Assembly: GCA_023441145.1 (NCBI GenBank)
Contig: JAEZQN010000343.1
Coordinates: forward strand, 1-5,164
Reading direction: 5' to 3'
Origin: Bacillota bacterium
GTDB taxonomy: Bacteria > Bacillota > Clostridia > Lachnospirales > Lachnospiraceae
Length of the DNA: 5,164 bases
Part shown: positions 5,145-5,164 of the stretch, piece by piece
How the letters are laid out: every line of letters begins with the position of its first letter
Numbering within the stretch: position 1 is the stretch's first letter
Made by a program: the position numbers and the translations under genes
Notes under the pieces: generated by a model
The model's database searches: none
The model's input: the letters and a program-made list of their open reading frames with translations, nothing else
Told to the model about the DNA's origin: nothing

Positions 5145-5164
5145 ATGAATTTGACAAAACACTA
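5145..5164 (+). CDS. 5' end of an unidentified gene (truncated by the window)
   Basis: ATG at 5145 follows GGAGG (5135-5139) with a 5-nt spacer and a near-consensus promoter at 5087-5115. Only six complete codons are visible (MNLTKH), so no product can be suggested. The promoter, Shine-Dalgarno and start codon together make a real gene start likely. Confidence 0.6.

Overview
The window is AT-rich, with purine-rich Shine-Dalgarno sites (GGAGG), TATAAT-type promoters and short intergenic gaps. The protein families point to an anaerobic low-GC Firmicute, most likely a Clostridia/Lachnospiraceae member. They include a clostridial surface protein ending in a lysine-rich Fn3 repeat, a truncated sigma-70-like protein, an orphan MraY homologue, and a glutamate-cysteine ligase paired with a glutathionylspermidine-synthase-type ATP-grasp. 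The taxon is inferred from style and family only.

Layout, left to right. (1) The 3' end of a secreted or surface protein with a terminal fibronectin-III-like domain (2-328). (2) A sigma-70-like gene, possibly with its own extended -10 promoter, that keeps regions 1.1-like, 1.2, 2.1-2.2 and 3 but has no region 4 (397 or 409 to 1164). (3) A long, almost perfect hairpin (1170-1243) between the stops of two convergent genes. (4) A minus-strand MraY/WecA-family phosphoglycosyl transferase (1255-2217) with no cell-wall gene cluster around it in this window. (5) A divergent intergenic region (2218-2434) with overlapping candidate promoters, a 44-bp imperfect inverted repeat and an unusual translation-initiation region. 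(6) A two-gene operon: a GCS2-family glutamate-cysteine ligase (2435-3661) and, 18 nt later, an ATP-grasp ligase of the glutathionylspermidine synthase family (3680-5023), closed by an intrinsic terminator (5029-5077). (7) A good promoter, a Shine-Dalgarno site and the first six codons of a further gene at the right edge.

The main biological interest is the operon. The first enzyme should make a gamma-glutamyl dipeptide, presumably gamma-Glu-Cys. The second should join an amine or amino acid to the free carboxylate of that product. This would be a two-step route to glutathione or to a different low-molecular-weight thiol or amide, using an ATP-grasp unrelated to classical GshB in domain order. 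Its leader is also unusual: the only strong Shine-Dalgarno lies about 30 nt from the start codon, separated from it by a small perfect hairpin and a possible four-codon minicistron. The second point of interest is the sigma-like protein, which looks able to bind RNA polymerase but not to recognise a -35 element.
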